This document shows, in pieces, positions 32,574 to 40,933 of a stretch of 64,000 nucleotides of DNA. A program made the translations under genes and the position numbers. This stretch comes from Pseudomonas sp. R76 (GTDB lineage: Bacteria > Pseudomonadota > Gammaproteobacteria > Pseudomonadales > Pseudomonadaceae), in the NCBI RefSeq assembly GCF_009834565.1, contig NZ_CP019428.1, positions 1,860,001-1,924,000 on the forward strand, given 5' to 3'. The notes below the pieces were generated by a model. It saw nothing but the letters and a program-made list of their open reading frames with translations. It was not told the DNA's origin and did no database searches. The first letter of the stretch is position 1. Every line of letters begins with the position of its first letter.

Positions 32574-33682
32574 ACGTCGGACAAATCCGCCAGCGGATGG
32601 CGGCCTTCCCAGGCTTTGTGGAAGTGCGCTTCTATCACGGCTTGTGGGATCGCATTGATGTCCGGCCAGTGCCAATGCGGCGTCTGGTCCTTGTCGATCA
32701 ACCGCGCGCGCACGCCTTCGGCAAATTCCGGGTGACGGCAGCAGTTCAGGCTCAAGGTGTATTCCATCTGGAACACCTGGGCCAAGGACAGGTGCCGCGC
32801 TCGCTGGATCTGCTCCCACACCAGGTGCGCGGTGAGCGGGCAACCTTCGCTGAGGGTTTTGCCGGCGCGACTGAACAGCGGGTCGGCGTGGTCGCGCAAG
32901 GGGCTCAAGGCCCGCCAGGCGCAACGCACATCGCCCACATCCAACCATTCATCGATCTGCGCACGGCGCGGTAGCCATTGCGCCTCGGGTTGCTGGCCGA
33001 CGGCTTCCTGGGCCAGCGCCTTGAGCAGGCTGTTGAGCTGCATCGCGGTTTGTTCCTGCCAGTTCAGTTGCAGCAGGCCTTCAATCAGTTCGTCCTGTTG
33101 GTCATCGCGCAGGAAGCGGTCGGCCAAACCCAGGTCCAGGGCATCGCGACCGTTGATATGCGCGCCGGTGAGGCCCAGGAACACCCCCAGCTTGCCCGGC
33201 AGACGCGACAGGAACCAACTGGCGCCCACATCCGGGTACAAGCCGATGCTGATCTCGGGCATCGCCAAGCGGCTGCTCGGTGTGACGATGCGCACCGCTG
33301 CGCTTTGCAGCAGGCCCATGCCACCGCCCAGCACGTAGCCATGGCCCCAGCAGATCAGTGGTTTGGGATAGGTGTGCAGGCGATAGTCGAGGCGGTATTC
33401 AGCGGCAAAGAACTGTGCGGCCAGGGCGGGCACCTCGCCGGGGTGTTCACGGCAGGCCTGGGCCAGGCTGCGCACTTCGCCGCCAGCGCAAAAGGCTTTT
33501 GCGCCGTTGCCGCGCAGCAGCACGCAGGCGATGTTCGGATCTTTGGCCCAGCTATCCAGGCGTTCGCTCAGGGCCAGGATCATCGGCAAGGAGAGTGCGT
33601 TGAGGGACTTTTCAGCGTCCAGGCTGGCGATGCCAAGGCGGGCACCGTCGCTGCCGGTCAGCTCTTCGAAGTGCAGGTTCAT
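32570..33682 (-). CDS. enoyl-CoA hydratase/isomerase family protein (3-hydroxyisobutyryl-CoA hydrolase type)
   Basis: A 370-residue crotonase-fold protein. SLNALSLPMILALSERLDSW, GNGAKAFCAGGEVRSLAQ (oxyanion hole) and GHGYVLGGGMGLLQSAAVRI are diagnostic. The extra C-terminal 100 residues and EISIGLYPDVGASWFLSRLP place it with 3-hydroxyisobutyryl-CoA hydrolases of valine breakdown rather than simple hydratases. No valine-pathway genes flank it, so the in vivo substrate is uncertain. Single gene on the minus strand. Confidence 0.88.
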   Translation of the reverse strand: MNLHFEELTGSDGARLGIASLDAEKSLNALSLPMILALSERLDSWAKDPNIACVLLRGNGAKAFCAGGEVRSLAQACREHPGEVPALAAQFFAAEYRLDYRLHTYPKPLICWGHGYVLGGGMGLLQSAAVRIVTPSSRLAMPEISIGLYPDVGASWFLSRLPGKLGVFLGLTGAHINGRDALDLGLADRFLRDDQQDELIEGLLQLNWQEQTAMQLNSLLKALAQEAVGQQPEAQWLPRRAQIDEWLDVGDVRCAWRALSPLRDHADPLFSRAGKTLSEGCPLTAHLVWEQIQRARHLSLAQVFQMEYTLSLNCCRHPEFAEGVRARLIDKDQTPHWHWPDINAIPQAVIEAHFHKAWEGRHPLADLSDV

Positions 33683-33818
33683 CGTGACCTCAATCGAGAA
33701 AGTGAACGATCAGTATGATCGCTCCGTGGGAAAGTGCCGGTTGTGTGTCAGATCAATTGACAAGCGGGGTCGGCTTTCCTAGGGTTCGCCCATTCTTTTT
33801 TTACGCGACGAACACACC

Positions 33819-34511
33819 ATGACCGAAGGCGACCGTATCAAACTCGAACCCAGCTGGAAACACGCCCTGCGGGACGAGTTCGACAAGCCCTACATGGCTG
33901 AGCTGCGCGAGTTCCTGCGCCAGGAACACGCCGCCGGCAAAGAGATTTACCCGCCTGGCCCGCTGATTTTCAATGCACTCAACTCAACGCCGTTGGACAA
34001 GGTCAAGGTGGTGATCCTTGGCCAGGACCCGTACCACGGCCCGGGCCAGGCCCACGGTTTGTGCTTCTCGGTGCAACCGGGCGTGCCGACGCCGCCCTCC
34101 CTGGTGAATATTTACAAAGAGCTCAAGCGCGACTTGAACATCGACATCCCCAACCACGGTTGCCTGCAAAGCTGGGCCGACCAGGGCGTGTTGATGCTCA
34201 ACACCACCATGACTGTGGAGCGCGCGAATGCCAACGCGCACGCGGGCAAGGGCTGGCAGTTCTTTACTGATCGGATCATCGAAGTGGTCAGCGAGCATCA
34301 ACCGCACTTGGTGTTTTTGCTGTGGGGTGCCCATGCGCAAGGCAAGCAAAAGCTGGTGGATGCGACCAAGCACCTGGTGCTGACGTCGGTGCACCCCTCG
34401 CCACTGTCGGCGTATCGCGGGTTCCTGGGCTGCGGGCATTTCAGCCGCACCAACAAGTTTCTTGAGCAGAATGGCGAGACGCCGATTGAGTGGCGGTTGC
34501 CGCCACTCTAA
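33819..34511 (+). CDS. ung: uracil-DNA glycosylase
   Basis: A 230-residue family-1 uracil-DNA glycosylase, normal length. The water-activating loop is [20 protein letters not shown]. The uracil-binding segment ([16 protein letters not shown]) and the DNA-intercalating loop ([20 protein letters not shown]) are complete. It begins base-excision repair of deaminated cytosine. Single gene followed by a REP pair. Confidence 0.97.
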   Translation: MTEGDRIKLEPSWKHALRDEFDKPYMAELREFLRQEHAAGKEIYPPGPLIFNALNSTPLDKVKVVILGQDPYHGPGQAHGLCFSVQPGVPTPPSLVNIYKELKRDLNIDIPNHGCLQSWADQGVLMLNTTMTVERANANAHAGKGWQFFTDRIIEVVSEHQPHLVFLLWGAHAQGKQKLVDATKHLVLTSVHPSPLSAYRGFLGCGHFSRTNKFLEQNGETPIEWRLPPL

Positions 34512-34527
34512 AGGTTAATCGCAACCC

Positions 34528-34623
34528 AATGTGGGAGCGGGCTTGCCTGCGATGACGATCTGTCAGCCGAGATATTTATTGACTGAACCACCGCTATCGC
34601 AGGCAAGCCAGCTCCCACATTGG
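34528..34623. repeat. REP pair
   Basis: CCAATGTGGGAGCGGGCTTG and its inverted partner ending GCTCCCACATTGG enclose a 96-bp element between the convergent ung and AbrB-family genes. Confidence 0.85.
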
Positions 34624-34637
34624 AGTTTTGTGAAGGC

Positions 34638-35675
34638 TTAGATTTTTTCCGGCTGACGGTTCCAGTGCCGGAACAACGGCTCCGCCAGAAACAGCACAAA
34701 CAACAAGCGCATCACCTGCATCGCCGTCACCAACGGCACCGACAGTTGCAGGGTTTCGGCCGTCAGGCTCATTTCAGCAATACCGCCCGGCATCATGCCC
34801 AGGGTGAGTGAGCGCAAGTCCAGATGTGTCAATGCACTCAAGCCCACCGCCGCCAACGTCGCCAGCGCCATGGTCAACGCCGTGCCTAGCAGCGTACGCG
34901 CCATGAACGACGGTGCCCGGCGAAAGAACTGACGGTTGAAGTGGCAGCCCAACCCGCTGCCGATCAGCCATTGGCCGATCTGGCTGCCGCCATCGGGCAG
35001 GCCGATGTGCAAATCCCACACAACACTGGCGGTCGCACTGACCAACAGCGGGCCGAACAGCCACGGGTTGGGCTGACGCAAACGCTGCCAGCCCCAGGCC
35101 ACCAGCGCCCCAAGCGGAAACAGCAGCGCCAGCCACGCCCAGCTCACCGTTGCCGGATGAAACTGCGGCGCGCCGCCTTCCAGCACGTACTTGAAGATCG
35201 CCGGCACACACAACACCACCACCAGCACACGCAGACTCTGCCCGGCCGCGACACGGCTGAGCACCGCGCCATTGCGCGCGCCGAGGTTGACCATCTCACC
35301 GGAACCGCCCGGCATGCTCGAGAAGAATGCGGTGGCGCGGTCTTCCCCACTGCGGCGCATCAACCACACGCCGACAATGCTCGACAGGCTGGTGACCAGC
35401 GCGCCGAAAAAGATCAGGCCAAAGTGGCTCATCACCTGCTCGATCACCACCGGGGTGAAGTGCAACCCGATGCCGATGCCCACCACCCATTGGCCGCATT
35501 TGCGCCCGCCGGGAATCTCGGCCAACTGCCACGGCGTGAGGCAGCGCACCAGAATGATCGCCAGCAACGAGCCGACCATGTACGGCAATGGCCAGCCGAC
35601 GAGGCTGGCCAGGTAACCGCCGGCCAGGCCGACCAGCGGTGTTGCCCACCATTGTTTAAAGGTGACCTCAGACAT
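34638..35675 (-). CDS. AbrB-family (PF05145) membrane protein
   Basis: A 345-residue inner-membrane protein with two homologous halves of about five helices. GGYLASLVGWPLPYMVGSLL and SMPGGSGEMVNLGARNGAVL in the first half are echoed by MMPGGIAEMSLTAETLQLSV in the second, the membrane AbrB duplication. The family has been called ammonia monooxygenase-like or regulator of aidB; true function is unknown. Its start overlaps tctA by 8 bp, so it is the last gene of the tricarboxylate-uptake operon. The ATG at 35675 starts the first repeat. Confidence 0.87.
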   Translation of the reverse strand: MSEVTFKQWWATPLVGLAGGYLASLVGWPLPYMVGSLLAIILVRCLTPWQLAEIPGGRKCGQWVVGIGIGLHFTPVVIEQVMSHFGLIFFGALVTSLSSIVGVWLMRRSGEDRATAFFSSMPGGSGEMVNLGARNGAVLSRVAAGQSLRVLVVVLCVPAIFKYVLEGGAPQFHPATVSWAWLALLFPLGALVAWGWQRLRQPNPWLFGPLLVSATASVVWDLHIGLPDGGSQIGQWLIGSGLGCHFNRQFFRRAPSFMARTLLGTALTMALATLAAVGLSALTHLDLRSLTLGMMPGGIAEMSLTAETLQLSVPLVTAMQVMRLLFVLFLAEPLFRHWNRQPEKI

Positions 35676-37182
35676 CGGCCAGGGCACGACGCTGTTGTGC
35701 GCGTTTGCGCCAGATACGCAGCACCGGCACAAATAGCATGATCGCGGTCAGTACCCAGACACCAAAGGTGATCGGGCTCGACCACAGGATCTCCAGCGCA
35801 CCGTTGGAGATCGACAGCGCGCGGCGCAGGTTCTGTTCCATCAGACCACCGAGGATAAAGCCCAGCAGCACGGGCGACAGCGGGAAGTCCAACTTGCGCA
35901 GGATGTAACCGAAGATGCCGATGCCGACCATCAGGAACAGGTCGAAGGTGGTGGCGTGAACCGCGTACACACCAATCGCGGTGATGATCGCGATCACCGG
36001 CACCAGCGCCCAGTTCGGCACGGCGAGGATGCGCGTGAAGATACGGATCATCGGAATGTTGAGGATCACCAGCATGATGTTGGCGATAAACAACGAGGCG
36101 ATCAGGCCCCAGACGATGTCCGGTTGCTGTTGGAACAGCAGCGGGCCAGGCGTGATGTTGTACAGCGACAGGGCGCCGATCATCACCGCTGTGGTACCCG
36201 AACCGGGTACGCCGAGGGTCAGCATCGGCACCAGGGCGCCGCAGGCGGAAGCGCCGATGGCGGTTTCCGGCGCGGCCAGGCCACGCATGTCGCCCTGGCC
36301 GAATTTACCGCTGGCGCCGGCCAGGCGTTTCTCGGTCATGTAGGCAACCGCCGAAGCGAGTGTGGCGCCGGCACCCGGCAACACGCCCATGATGAAACCC
36401 AACAGGCCGCAGCGGATGTTGACCACGAAAACCGCGGACGCTTCCTTCAGGTTGAACATCATGCGTCCGGTAGCTTTTACCGCTTCCTGGCCACGGTGGG
36501 TTTTTTCCAGCAGCAGCAGGATTTCGCTGATGGAGAACAGGCCCAGCACCAAGACGACAAACTGAATGCCGTCGGTGAGGTGGATGTTGTCGCCGGTAAA
36601 GCGGTACACGCCGCTGTTGGCATCGATGCCGACCGCTGACAGGAACAGACCGATCAGCGCTGCGACAAAGGTCTTCAGCGGTTTGTCACCGGCCATACCG
36701 CCGAGGCAGACAATCGCGAACACCATCAGGACGAAATATTCCGCCGGGCCGAAGGCAATCGCCCACTTGGCCAGCAGTGGGGCAAACAGCACCATGCCGC
36801 AGGTGGCGATAAACGCACCGATGAATGAGCTCCACGCCGACAACGACAGCGCCACACCGGCCAAGCCTTTGCGGGCCATCGGGTAGCCGTCGAGGGTGGT
36901 CATTACGGTGGAGGCTTCACCGGGGATGTTCAACAGGATCGAGCTGATACGCCCGCCGTATTCGCAGCCCAGGTACACGGCGGCGAGCAGGATCAAGGCC
37001 GACTCGGGCGGCAGGCCCAGGGCGAACGCGATAGGGATCAACAGCGCCACGCCGTTGATCGGGCCCAGGCCCGGCAACAGGCCGACCACGGTACCGATCA
37101 GGGTGCCGCACAGTGCGGTCACCAGGTTGTAAGGGGTCAGTGCAACGCCGAAGCCCTGGCCCAAGTAGCTGAAAGTATCCAT
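35668..37182 (-). CDS. tctA: tripartite tricarboxylate transporter, large membrane subunit
   Basis: A 504-residue membrane protein with about 12 helices. VVGLLPGLGPINGVALLIPI and the second-half copy MGVLPGAGATLASAVAYMTE are the conserved TctA loops. The start at 37182 sits 2 bp after the tctB stop. With TctB and TctC it imports citrate or related tricarboxylates using the ion gradient. Confidence 0.95.
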   Translation of the reverse strand: MDTFSYLGQGFGVALTPYNLVTALCGTLIGTVVGLLPGLGPINGVALLIPIAFALGLPPESALILLAAVYLGCEYGGRISSILLNIPGEASTVMTTLDGYPMARKGLAGVALSLSAWSSFIGAFIATCGMVLFAPLLAKWAIAFGPAEYFVLMVFAIVCLGGMAGDKPLKTFVAALIGLFLSAVGIDANSGVYRFTGDNIHLTDGIQFVVLVLGLFSISEILLLLEKTHRGQEAVKATGRMMFNLKEASAVFVVNIRCGLLGFIMGVLPGAGATLASAVAYMTEKRLAGASGKFGQGDMRGLAAPETAIGASACGALVPMLTLGVPGSGTTAVMIGALSLYNITPGPLLFQQQPDIVWGLIASLFIANIMLVILNIPMIRIFTRILAVPNWALVPVIAIITAIGVYAVHATTFDLFLMVGIGIFGYILRKLDFPLSPVLLGFILGGLMEQNLRRALSISNGALEILWSSPITFGVWVLTAIMLFVPVLRIWRKRAQQRRALADV

Positions 37183-37183
37183 A

Positions 37184-37642
37184 TCAGTTCTCCAGAACGT
37201 CGAGCAGTCCGAGGGGCAACGGTACGTCCATGGCTTTATCAAACAGCAGATAAAGCCCGACGCTCATCAAGGTGATAATCACCGCACCCGGCAACCAGCG
37301 GCCGCCGTACAGCCGCGCCATCGGAATACCGATCAACATGCTGCTAAGAATGAAACCCAGGGATTCGAACGTGCCGGCGAACACCAGCAGCAGGACGACG
37401 CAGACGCCAATCTTGACCAGCGTATCGCGGTCCAGTGGTGGCTCTTCTTCAGTATGTTTGGTGGCTTGTGGACGAAACAGCATGTAGATCAGTGCCAGGC
37501 TCATCAGCCCGAGCATCAGCAGCGGGTAGGCCCGTGGGCCTACCGGCTCGTAGGAAAACGACGCCTGATATGGCCAGGCCATCAGTGCCAGGCCGGCGCA
37601 GGCCAGCAGCAATACGGCGGCGAAAATGCGTTGTAAGAGCAT
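37184..37642 (-). CDS. tctB: tripartite tricarboxylate transporter, small membrane subunit
   Basis: A 152-residue protein with four hydrophobic segments (IFAAVLLLACAGLALMAW; GVCVVLLLVFAGTFESLGFI; WLPGAVIITLMSVGLYLLF). Poor sequence conservation is normal for TctB; size and position between tctC and tctA fix its identity. Confidence 0.92.
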   Translation of the reverse strand: MLLQRIFAAVLLLACAGLALMAWPYQASFSYEPVGPRAYPLLMLGLMSLALIYMLFRPQATKHTEEEPPLDRDTLVKIGVCVVLLLVFAGTFESLGFILSSMLIGIPMARLYGGRWLPGAVIITLMSVGLYLLFDKAMDVPLPLGLLDVLEN

Positions 37643-37702
37643 GTGAAACTCCTGGGCCGCGCCGCCCGTTGAGAAGGGCGCGGCCGCGCAAAAGAGGGGC
37701 GA

Positions 37703-38686
37703 TTACTGGATCAGGCCGAACTCTTTGGCCAGTACTTTGTAGTCAGCCACCTGTTTCTTCACGTAGGTGTCCAGCTCCGGGCCGGTCAGGGCGAACGGGA
37801 ACAGCTCGCGCTGGTCACGCAGCTTGGCGAAGTCTTCGGAGGCCAGCAGTTTGTCGAACGCGTCTTTCCACCACGCGTAGTCGGCATCGCTGACTTTTGG
37901 CCCGAGGTAGAAGCCACGAACCACCGGCCAGACAATGTCGTAGCCTTGCTCTTTGGCGGTCGGAATGTTCTTCATTTCCGGCTCGTCCAGGCGCTCTTCA
38001 GCGAAGACGGCGAGCAGGCGCATGTCACCGCTGAGGATATGCGGCATGGAGTCGGAGATGTCGGTACTGCCGACCTGGATGTGGCCGCCGAGCAGAGCCG
38101 TGGCGATTTCACCGCCGCCTTCGAGGGCGACATAACGCAGCTCGCGCGGGTTGATGCCGGCGGCCTTGGCGATCAGCGCGGTTTGCATCCAGTCCTGGCT
38201 GCCGACGGTGCCGCCGGAACCGATCACGACGCTGCCCGGATCTTTCTTCAGGGCCTTAACCAGATCGTCGAGGTTTTTGTAGGGCGAATCGCTTTTCACC
38301 GCGATAGCGCCGTAGCTGGTGCCGACGGCGGCGAGCCAGCGCACGGCGTTTTCATCGAAGCGGCCAAACTTGCCTTGGGCCAGGTTCAACAGCGAACCAC
38401 TGGACCACGCCACCAGCGTGCCAGCGTCTGCCGGGCGTTGAGCCACCACTGCGTTGTACGCCACCGCGCCCACGCCACCGGGCATGTAGGTTACGCGCAT
38501 CGGCTTGCTCAGCAGCTTCTCGTTGACCAGCGCGCTTTGCGCCAGTTTGCAGGTCAGGTCGAAACCACCGCCAGGCGAGGCCGGGGCGATGCATTCCGGG
38601 CGCTTGGGTTCGTCGGCGGCCAGCAGTTGGCCGGCGAACAGCATGCAGCCGGCCGCGAGGGCCAATTTACGCAGTGAATAGGTCAT
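37703..38686 (-). CDS. tctC: tripartite tricarboxylate transporter, periplasmic binding protein
   Basis: A 327-residue Bug-family binding protein. Signal peptide LALAAGCMLFAGQLLAA, then ECIAPASPGGGFDLTCKLAQ, the conserved ligand loop, and VIGSGGTVGSQDWMQTALIA. It starts the tctCBA cluster and follows the opdH porin by 47 bp. It captures tricarboxylates in the periplasm. An AACAACAA motif adjoins its ribosome site. Confidence 0.94.
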   Translation of the reverse strand: MTYSLRKLALAAGCMLFAGQLLAADEPKRPECIAPASPGGGFDLTCKLAQSALVNEKLLSKPMRVTYMPGGVGAVAYNAVVAQRPADAGTLVAWSSGSLLNLAQGKFGRFDENAVRWLAAVGTSYGAIAVKSDSPYKNLDDLVKALKKDPGSVVIGSGGTVGSQDWMQTALIAKAAGINPRELRYVALEGGGEIATALLGGHIQVGSTDISDSMPHILSGDMRLLAVFAEERLDEPEMKNIPTAKEQGYDIVWPVVRGFYLGPKVSDADYAWWKDAFDKLLASEDFAKLRDQRELFPFALTGPELDTYVKKQVADYKVLAKEFGLIQ

Positions 38687-38700
38687 CTTTAACTCCGTCT

Positions 38701-38708
38701 TTGTTGTT
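38701..38708 (-). promoter_or_regulatory. Crc/Hfq CA motif before tctC
   Basis: The mRNA reads AACAACAA just upstream of the GGAG ribosome site of tctC, matching AANAANAA. Hfq with Crc at this place would block translation when preferred carbon sources are present. Confidence 0.6.
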
Positions 38709-38733
38709 ATGAGTTGTGGCTACCCGGCACGTG

Positions 38734-40026
38734 TTACCAAAGTGCGATGCTGTAACTGACCAGCACGCGCACTTCATCCGCATCACGCGCCGAATAGTTG
38801 GACCGGTACGTGGCATTACGCAGGCGCAGGGCAACGTCCTTGAACGTGCCGCTTTGCACGATGTAGCGGATCTCGCTGTTGCGTTCCCACTCCTTGCCGG
38901 TCTCGCCGTTCCTGAGCTTGATGTTGTCACCCGACAGGTAACGGCTCATGAAGCTCAGGCCGGGAATCCCCAGCTTGGCGAAGTCGTAGTCGTAGCGCGC
39001 CTGCCATGAGCGCTCTTGCGCGCCGGCAAAGTCGTTGATCTGCACGAAGTTGACCAGGTACGGATCGCTGCCATCCACATAGGGAAAGGCGCTGTCACCG
39101 GACATGTGCTGGTAACCGGCGCTGAGCTTATGGCCGTTGAGGGCATAGCTGAAGAGGCCGTTGAGGGATTTGTTGTCGATCTTGCCGCCATGGGCTGCGC
39201 CTGCGTCATCACTGATAGCCAGGCGCAGGTCGGTGCCGAAGGTGCCGGGGCCCATTGGGCGCGAGGCCACAAGGCCGAGGAAGTGCTGGCGGTAGACGTC
39301 GTCGAGCTGGGCGAAGTGGTAGCTGCCGGTGACCTTGTCGGCGAACTTGTAGTCCACGCCGCCGAAATTGAAGTGCTTGCCGGTGGCGCCGCTGACGAAG
39401 CGGCTGTTGCGGTTGTTAAGGGTAATGTCTTCGTAGTTGGTGTCGTCGCGGTCTTTGGCTTTATCCAGGCGGCCTCCGGTGAACACCAGATTCTTGAATT
39501 CTTTGGAAGTCAGCAGGCCGCCGTTGAAGGTCTGCGGCAGGATGCGCCCGTCGTTGGGCTTGAGAATCGGCAGCTCGGGGATCAGTGAGCCGACTTTCAG
39601 CTCAGTGGCGGAGATCTTCACTTTGCCGGTCAGGCCCAGCTTGGAGTACTCATTGGCAGCGCGGCCGTCGTCGTGGGTCGGCAACAGGCCGGTGCCGGTG
39701 CGGTCGGGGCTGGAGTCGAGCTTGACCCCGAGCATGCCCAGCGCATCCACGCCAAAGCCGACGGTACCGTCGGTGTAGCCCGATTGCAGGTTGAGCATGA
39801 ACCCCTGGGCCCATTCGTCACGCTTGGATTGCTGCGCACTGGTGCCGTCGCGAAAGTCGCGGTTGAAGTACATGTTGCGGGTTTCAAGGGTGGCACTGCT
39901 GTCTTCGAAGAAGGCAGCCTGGCTAAGCGGCGAAAAGCCGGCAACGGCAGTGGCACTGGCAAAGCCGGTCTGGGCAAGGCGAGAAAAACGAACAGGCGGG
40001 CAAGCCTGGGGCTGTGTCGACAGCAT
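38734..40026 (-). CDS. opdH: OprD-family porin, OpdH-type (tricarboxylate)
   Basis: A 430-residue outer-membrane porin of the OprD family. A long signal region precedes AAFFEDSSATLETRNMYFNR, the usual mature start. Family landmarks include DEWAQGFMLNLQSGYTDGTV and NDFAGAQERSWQARYDYDFA, and it ends in the beta-signal VRVLVSYSIALW with a terminal aromatic residue. Adjacency to tctCBA and tctDE identifies it as the cis-aconitate/citrate porin OpdH. It lets tricarboxylates cross the outer membrane to TctC. Confidence 0.92.
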   Translation of the reverse strand: MLSTQPQACPPVRFSRLAQTGFASATAVAGFSPLSQAAFFEDSSATLETRNMYFNRDFRDGTSAQQSKRDEWAQGFMLNLQSGYTDGTVGFGVDALGMLGVKLDSSPDRTGTGLLPTHDDGRAANEYSKLGLTGKVKISATELKVGSLIPELPILKPNDGRILPQTFNGGLLTSKEFKNLVFTGGRLDKAKDRDDTNYEDITLNNRNSRFVSGATGKHFNFGGVDYKFADKVTGSYHFAQLDDVYRQHFLGLVASRPMGPGTFGTDLRLAISDDAGAAHGGKIDNKSLNGLFSYALNGHKLSAGYQHMSGDSAFPYVDGSDPYLVNFVQINDFAGAQERSWQARYDYDFAKLGIPGLSFMSRYLSGDNIKLRNGETGKEWERNSEIRYIVQSGTFKDVALRLRNATYRSNYSARDADEVRVLVSYSIALW

Positions 40027-40040
40027 CGTTGTGTACTCCG

Positions 40041-40051
40041 TTATTGTTCTT
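40041..40051 (-). promoter_or_regulatory. Crc/Hfq CA motif before opdH
   Basis: The mRNA reads AAGAACAATAA directly before the CGGAG ribosome site of opdH; AAGAACAA fits AANAANAA. Confidence 0.6.
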
Positions 40052-40146
40052 ATTTTGGCGAAAACGCTTCGAGGCGTTTTTCTGGCGCTACGGATCAGGT
40101 AGCTCGGCGGGCATTACCCACCGTCGCTGGATGCTAAAGGGCGAAG

Positions 40147-40174
40147 CTTTCACTAACCTTTCAGTTGTCTTTCA
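40147..40174. promoter_or_regulatory. three CTTTCA direct repeats at 11-bp spacing, probable TctD site
   Basis: CTTTCA occurs at 40147, 40158 and 40169, exactly one helical turn apart. OmpR/PhoB-family regulators bind tandem repeats of this period. The array lies between opdH (start 40026) and tctD (start 40262) and can serve both divergent promoters. Confidence 0.6.
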
Positions 40175-40261
40175 ATGTTTTCGGGCTTCACAGGGCAGTG
40201 GGCGCCTGTAAACTGCCCGCCAAAGCGTGGCGTCGACCATGCCCGAATGAGGTGAAAATCC

Positions 40262-40933
40262 ATGCGTGTCCTTCTGGTTGAAGACCATTTGCAACTCGCC
40301 GAAAGTGTCGCCCAGGCGCTCAAGAGCACGGGTTTGACCGTCGACGTGCTGCACGATGGCGTGGCCGCGGACCTGGCCTTGAACAGCGAGGAATATGCGG
40401 TGGTGATCCTCGATGTCGGGCTGCCACGCATGGATGGTTTCGAGGTATTGGCGCGTCTGCGGGCGCGTGGGAAAAATCTGCCTGTGTTGATGCTCACCGC
40501 GCGCAGTGATGTGAAGGACCGCGTGCATGGCTTGAACCTTGGTGCCGACGACTACCTGGCCAAGCCGTTCGAGTTGACCGAGTTGGAAGCGCGGGTCAAG
40601 GCGTTGCTGCGCCGCAGTGTGTTGGGCGGCGAGCGCCAGCAGGCGTGCGGTGTGCTGGTCTATGACCTGGATACTCGGCGGTTCACGGTAGGCGGCGAAC
40701 TGCTGACGCTGACCTCTCGCGAGCAAGCGGTGCTTGAAGCGCTGATCGCCCGTCCTGGCCGGGTAATGAGCAAAGAGCAGCTTGCCTCTCAAGTATTTGG
40801 CCTGGATGAAGAGGCCAGCCCCGATGCGATTGAAATCTACGTGCACCGCCTGCGTAAGAAACTCGACGGCCAGCCCATCGCCATTGTGACCTTCCGCGGC
40901 CTCGGCTATTTACTGGAAGCCCGCGATGCATAA
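40262..40933 (+). CDS. tctD: two-component response regulator TctD
   Basis: A 223-residue OmpR-family regulator. The receiver domain has the acidic pair in LLVEDH, phospho-acceptor Asp51 (VVILDVGLPRMDG), Thr in LMLTARSD and Lys in YLAKPFELTE. The C-terminal winged helix (LTSREQAVLEALIARPGRVM; SPDAIEIYVHRLRKKL) is complete. It overlaps tctE by 8 bp and is divergent from opdH, which with tctCBA is the expected target. Confidence 0.94.
   Translation: MRVLLVEDHLQLAESVAQALKSTGLTVDVLHDGVAADLALNSEEYAVVILDVGLPRMDGFEVLARLRARGKNLPVLMLTARSDVKDRVHGLNLGADDYLAKPFELTELEARVKALLRRSVLGGERQQACGVLVYDLDTRRFTVGGELLTLTSREQAVLEALIARPGRVMSKEQLASQVFGLDEEASPDAIEIYVHRLRKKLDGQPIAIVTFRGLGYLLEARDA

Noticed and set aside
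3703..34623. Repeated GTGGGAGC elements as a CRISPR array or insertion sequence
   Set aside because: Copies are scattered, occur as inverted pairs and carry no spacers or transposase; they are REP elements.
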